DNA from: Pedosphaera sp.
GTDB taxonomy: Bacteria > Verrucomicrobiota > Verrucomicrobiia > Limisphaerales > JADLHS01
Assembly: GCA_009695195.1 (NCBI GenBank)
Contig: SIBJ01000001.1
Coordinates: 1-53,580 of the forward strand
Direction of reading: 5' to 3'
Length of the DNA stretch: 53,580 nt
Below the pieces are notes generated by a model, which was not told the DNA's origin, did not search any database, and saw only the letters and a list, made by a program, of their open reading frames with translations. Position numbers and translations under genes: made by a program. This document shows positions 51,795 through 53,580 of the stretch, piece after piece; the first letter of the stretch is position 1, and each line of letters begins with the position of its first letter.

Positions 51795-52238
51795 TCAGAC
51801 CAAATGTTTGGTCTTGATGCCACCCCACTTGGTATTGAGATATTCTGCAACGAGCCGGCGATGGCAATGGTGCGGCAGGTGTTCGCTGCAAAGGAGACAT
51901 CCTTGCTGAAGCAATTCCGGTTGAATCGTCTTTTCGATCTGGCGCTGGCTCATCAAATCCAAAAACTGCCGCTCATAAATTTCCCAATCGCCTTTGTGCT
52001 TCTTGTAAGCGTCGAGCAGGGCTTGCGTTGGCGCTAATTCCGGAAGATGCACATAGTCAATCTCCGCGACCTCTTTAAGAAAGTAAGCCAGGTCTTCTTT
52101 TTTTGAAAAGCCAGCCAATTGAGAATTGTTGTTAAACCGGACATCCACCACGCGTTTGACCCCCGCATCCTTCAGGCTCGTGAAGAATTCGCGCGCGGAT
52201 TTTTGGGTGAACCCGATGGTGAACAGTTTAATTTCCAT
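51795..52238 (-). CDS. DUF488 family protein (second of two)
   Basis: 147 residues. The fold signature begins KLFTIGFTQKSAREFFTSLK and VVDVRFNNNSQLAGF, and the Cys/His-rich end is LLCSEHLPHHCHRRLVAEYL, the DUF488 'CxE-x-x-x-x-CHR' motif. Start at ATG 52238 (EIKLFTIGF). It overlaps the end of the first DUF488 gene by 11 bases. It is about 60 residues shorter than that paralogue. The biochemical role of the family is not settled; the Cys and His residues could bind metal or act in catalysis. Confidence 0.85.
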   Translation of the reverse strand: MEIKLFTIGFTQKSAREFFTSLKDAGVKRVVDVRFNNNSQLAGFSKKEDLAYFLKEVAEIDYVHLPELAPTQALLDAYKKHKGDWEIYERQFLDLMSQRQIEKTIQPELLQQGCLLCSEHLPHHCHRRLVAEYLNTKWGGIKTKHLV

Positions 52239-52860
52239 AACGCGGCGGTTCTTCCCGCAGGGCCAGCGAATCCTCCTGATAGGCGATTTTATCGCCTTGC
52301 AGTTTGTAAGCCTCGGCAACGATCTCGTCAGGCGAACGGAAAAGTTCGCGATCGGGAAGCTCGAACAATTGCCGAAGCCGGGCCTCCGTCTGCTCGTGAC
52401 TCTCGATGGTTCCGTCGGCGAGAATATGTAAAACTTGCAAGCCGCGCTCGCGCAAGCGGGGCGACACCAGAATACAACGATGGCAGTCCAGCGGGTCTTT
52501 CTCGGCGCACATGAGCGCGAGGCGCATTTTCGCCGACCCTTGGATGACGCGGCCAATGCCGTTATTGAACGCCGACGTGCGGGCGATCAACGAGTAATCC
52601 GCGCGGTCGTTCACGTAACATTCACGTTCCGACCGGCGCGCGCCGAGTTCGTCGCCGAGAAACACATAGGAGACGCCGTGATCCTGCAAGGCGCGTTGCA
52701 GCGGCTCGCGATTGAATTGCGGATTGTATTGGCTGTAAGGCGACGAGCGGACATCGGCCACCGCCTGGATTCCGTGCTGCTTCAGCAAGGCGACGAACTT
52801 CGCGAACTCCAGATTGGAGTGTCCGATGGTGAACACGGGCTGATGGGTATCGGCGCTCAT
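52228..52860 (-). CDS. DUF488 family protein (first of two)
   Basis: 210 residues. VFTIGHSNLEFAKFVALLKQ and VADVRSSPYSQYNPQFN are the standard N-terminal blocks; LMCAEKDPLDCHRCILVSPRL is the C-terminal motif. An extra C-terminal helical tail (EQTEARLRQLFELPDRELF) follows. Start at ATG 52860, overlapping the upstream dual-OB-like gene as ATGA; its stop overlaps the next DUF488 gene. Two diverged DUF488 copies in a row suggest a hetero-oligomer or stepwise activity. Confidence 0.87.
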   Translation of the reverse strand: MSADTHQPVFTIGHSNLEFAKFVALLKQHGIQAVADVRSSPYSQYNPQFNREPLQRALQDHGVSYVFLGDELGARRSERECYVNDRADYSLIARTSAFNNGIGRVIQGSAKMRLALMCAEKDPLDCHRCILVSPRLRERGLQVLHILADGTIESHEQTEARLRQLFELPDRELFRSPDEIVAEAYKLQGDKIAYQEDSLALREEPPRYGN

Positions 52861-53567
52861 ACGGGAAGTTCGAAGACGGTGGCGATGACCTTGTAGTGAA
52901 GGTCGTGAAATGGCGGAGTGAGACTCACGCACAGGAGAATCCGGTGCGGATCGTCTGGCTGAATGATACCCTCCGGCGTTCGCGGATAATCTGGAAAATA
53001 CTTCCTGCCGATCAACGGGTCGGTCAAAGCAAAGTCGTAGTGCTGTCCCCGGTAAGTAAACAGTCCGCGTTGTTGCCGCCTGGCGTATCCCTCCCAAACT
53101 CTGGAGCGAATTTGGAACCGGAATGCTTCCGGGCGAATCAAATACAGTGATTGAAGATTCGGCAATCGTTGGAGAGCCGGCGCACTTGCCCGGTCGCTGT
53201 TCTGGGCGGGATCAAGCCACAAAGCTTCCGGCTCTTCGACCAATGGTAACAGGGCTTGCGCGTCGCGAGTGGATTCTTTGACCCAAACCTGGCCCATCTG
53301 GATCCGCCAGTTTTCCGGTTGCAAAGGATTATTCTCCGGCGTGGAAAGTGGCAGGCGAATCACATCGAATGGCTTTGGATCTACTGCGTCCGCCAGACGC
53401 CGCTCGTTTATATCCAAAGCCCCTTCGTCATGATCTGATACCGGCCTGATCCAACCGCCCCATCTGGTCTGACCATCCGCTTGTTCCAGCAATTCCCGGC
53501 CAGCCACACAACTTCTCGGATGATGCTTGGTCGAGTTCGCCAAAACGAGTATTCGCTTGATGATCAT
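52857..53567 (-). CDS. dual OB domain-like protein heading the DUF488 operon
   Basis: 236 residues. The pattern LVLANSTKHHPRSCVAGREL at the start, GGWIRPVSDHDEGALDINER, and HRILLCVSLTPPFHDLHYK near the end is what I remember of 'dual OB domain' proteins that occur beside DUF488 genes; OB folds bind single-stranded nucleic acid. ATG 53567 is 13 bases from the window edge, so a slightly longer form or an upstream gene cannot be excluded. The stop overlaps the DUF488 start (ATGA). It probably provides nucleic-acid recognition for the operon. This is inference. Confidence 0.7.
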   Translation of the reverse strand: MIIKRILVLANSTKHHPRSCVAGRELLEQADGQTRWGGWIRPVSDHDEGALDINERRLADAVDPKPFDVIRLPLSTPENNPLQPENWRIQMGQVWVKESTRDAQALLPLVEEPEALWLDPAQNSDRASAPALQRLPNLQSLYLIRPEAFRFQIRSRVWEGYARRQQRGLFTYRGQHYDFALTDPLIGRKYFPDYPRTPEGIIQPDDPHRILLCVSLTPPFHDLHYKVIATVFELPV

Positions 53568-53580
53568 GAATTACTTGGCT

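Overview
This window is a GC-rich, gene-dense bacterial chromosome segment. I infer a member of the Verrucomicrobiota, perhaps the Pedosphaera/Limisphaera side. The reasons are a B12-dependent ribonucleotide reductase with a C-terminal zinc ribbon, an HprK-HPr-EI phosphorelay with no sugar permease nearby, VCBS-type exported proteins ending in an 'RFYRLQ'-like tail, and scattered hairpin/heptamer repeats. There is no rRNA or tRNA gene to test this with.

Left to right. 1-6.4 kb: the tail of a probable transposase, a coupled patatin lipase/adenylate-forming ligase pair, a wrecked hybrid histidine kinase and a fatty acid desaturase. 6.5-15.4 kb: alaS, an antitoxin-like remnant, surface-sugar enzymes (two glycosyltransferases and a methyltransferase), small membrane proteins and der. 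15.4-22.7 kb: a structured leader, nrdJ and mfd. 22.7-31 kb: a TerC-type membrane protein, three decayed exported-protein genes, recF, an M29 aminopeptidase, a nucleotidyltransferase module flanked by duplicated aminopeptidase tails, and recG. 31-38.6 kb: small exported proteins, guaA, a glycosyltransferase, a second nucleotidyltransferase pair and a 1055-residue exported FG-GAP protein. 39-46.6 kb: hprK, HPr, a class III aminotransferase, a sugar nucleotidylyltransferase, EI, an acetyltransferase, a zinc-ribbon membrane protein and an Rsm22-like methyltransferase. 46.6-53.6 kb: a topoisomerase IV/gyrase A subunit, a VapBC-like pair, asnS, and a four-gene operon (dual-OB-like protein, two DUF488 proteins, nucleotidyltransferase).

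Housekeeping information processing dominates (alaS, asnS, der, nrdJ, mfd, recF, recG, guaA, parC-like). Between these genes lie accessory modules, mainly nucleotidyltransferase or toxin-antitoxin type.

Two things stand out. First, many hairpin-forming elements, often built from tandem 7-bp units whose sequence differs between sites, sit between genes and also in frame inside conserved genes (alaS, der, mfd at six places, recG twice, the Rsm22-like gene). Second, the nucleotidyltransferase module after the aminopeptidase gene is bracketed by a 99-bp duplication of that gene's 3' end (92/99 identical). This looks like insertion with replacement of the host gene's tail.
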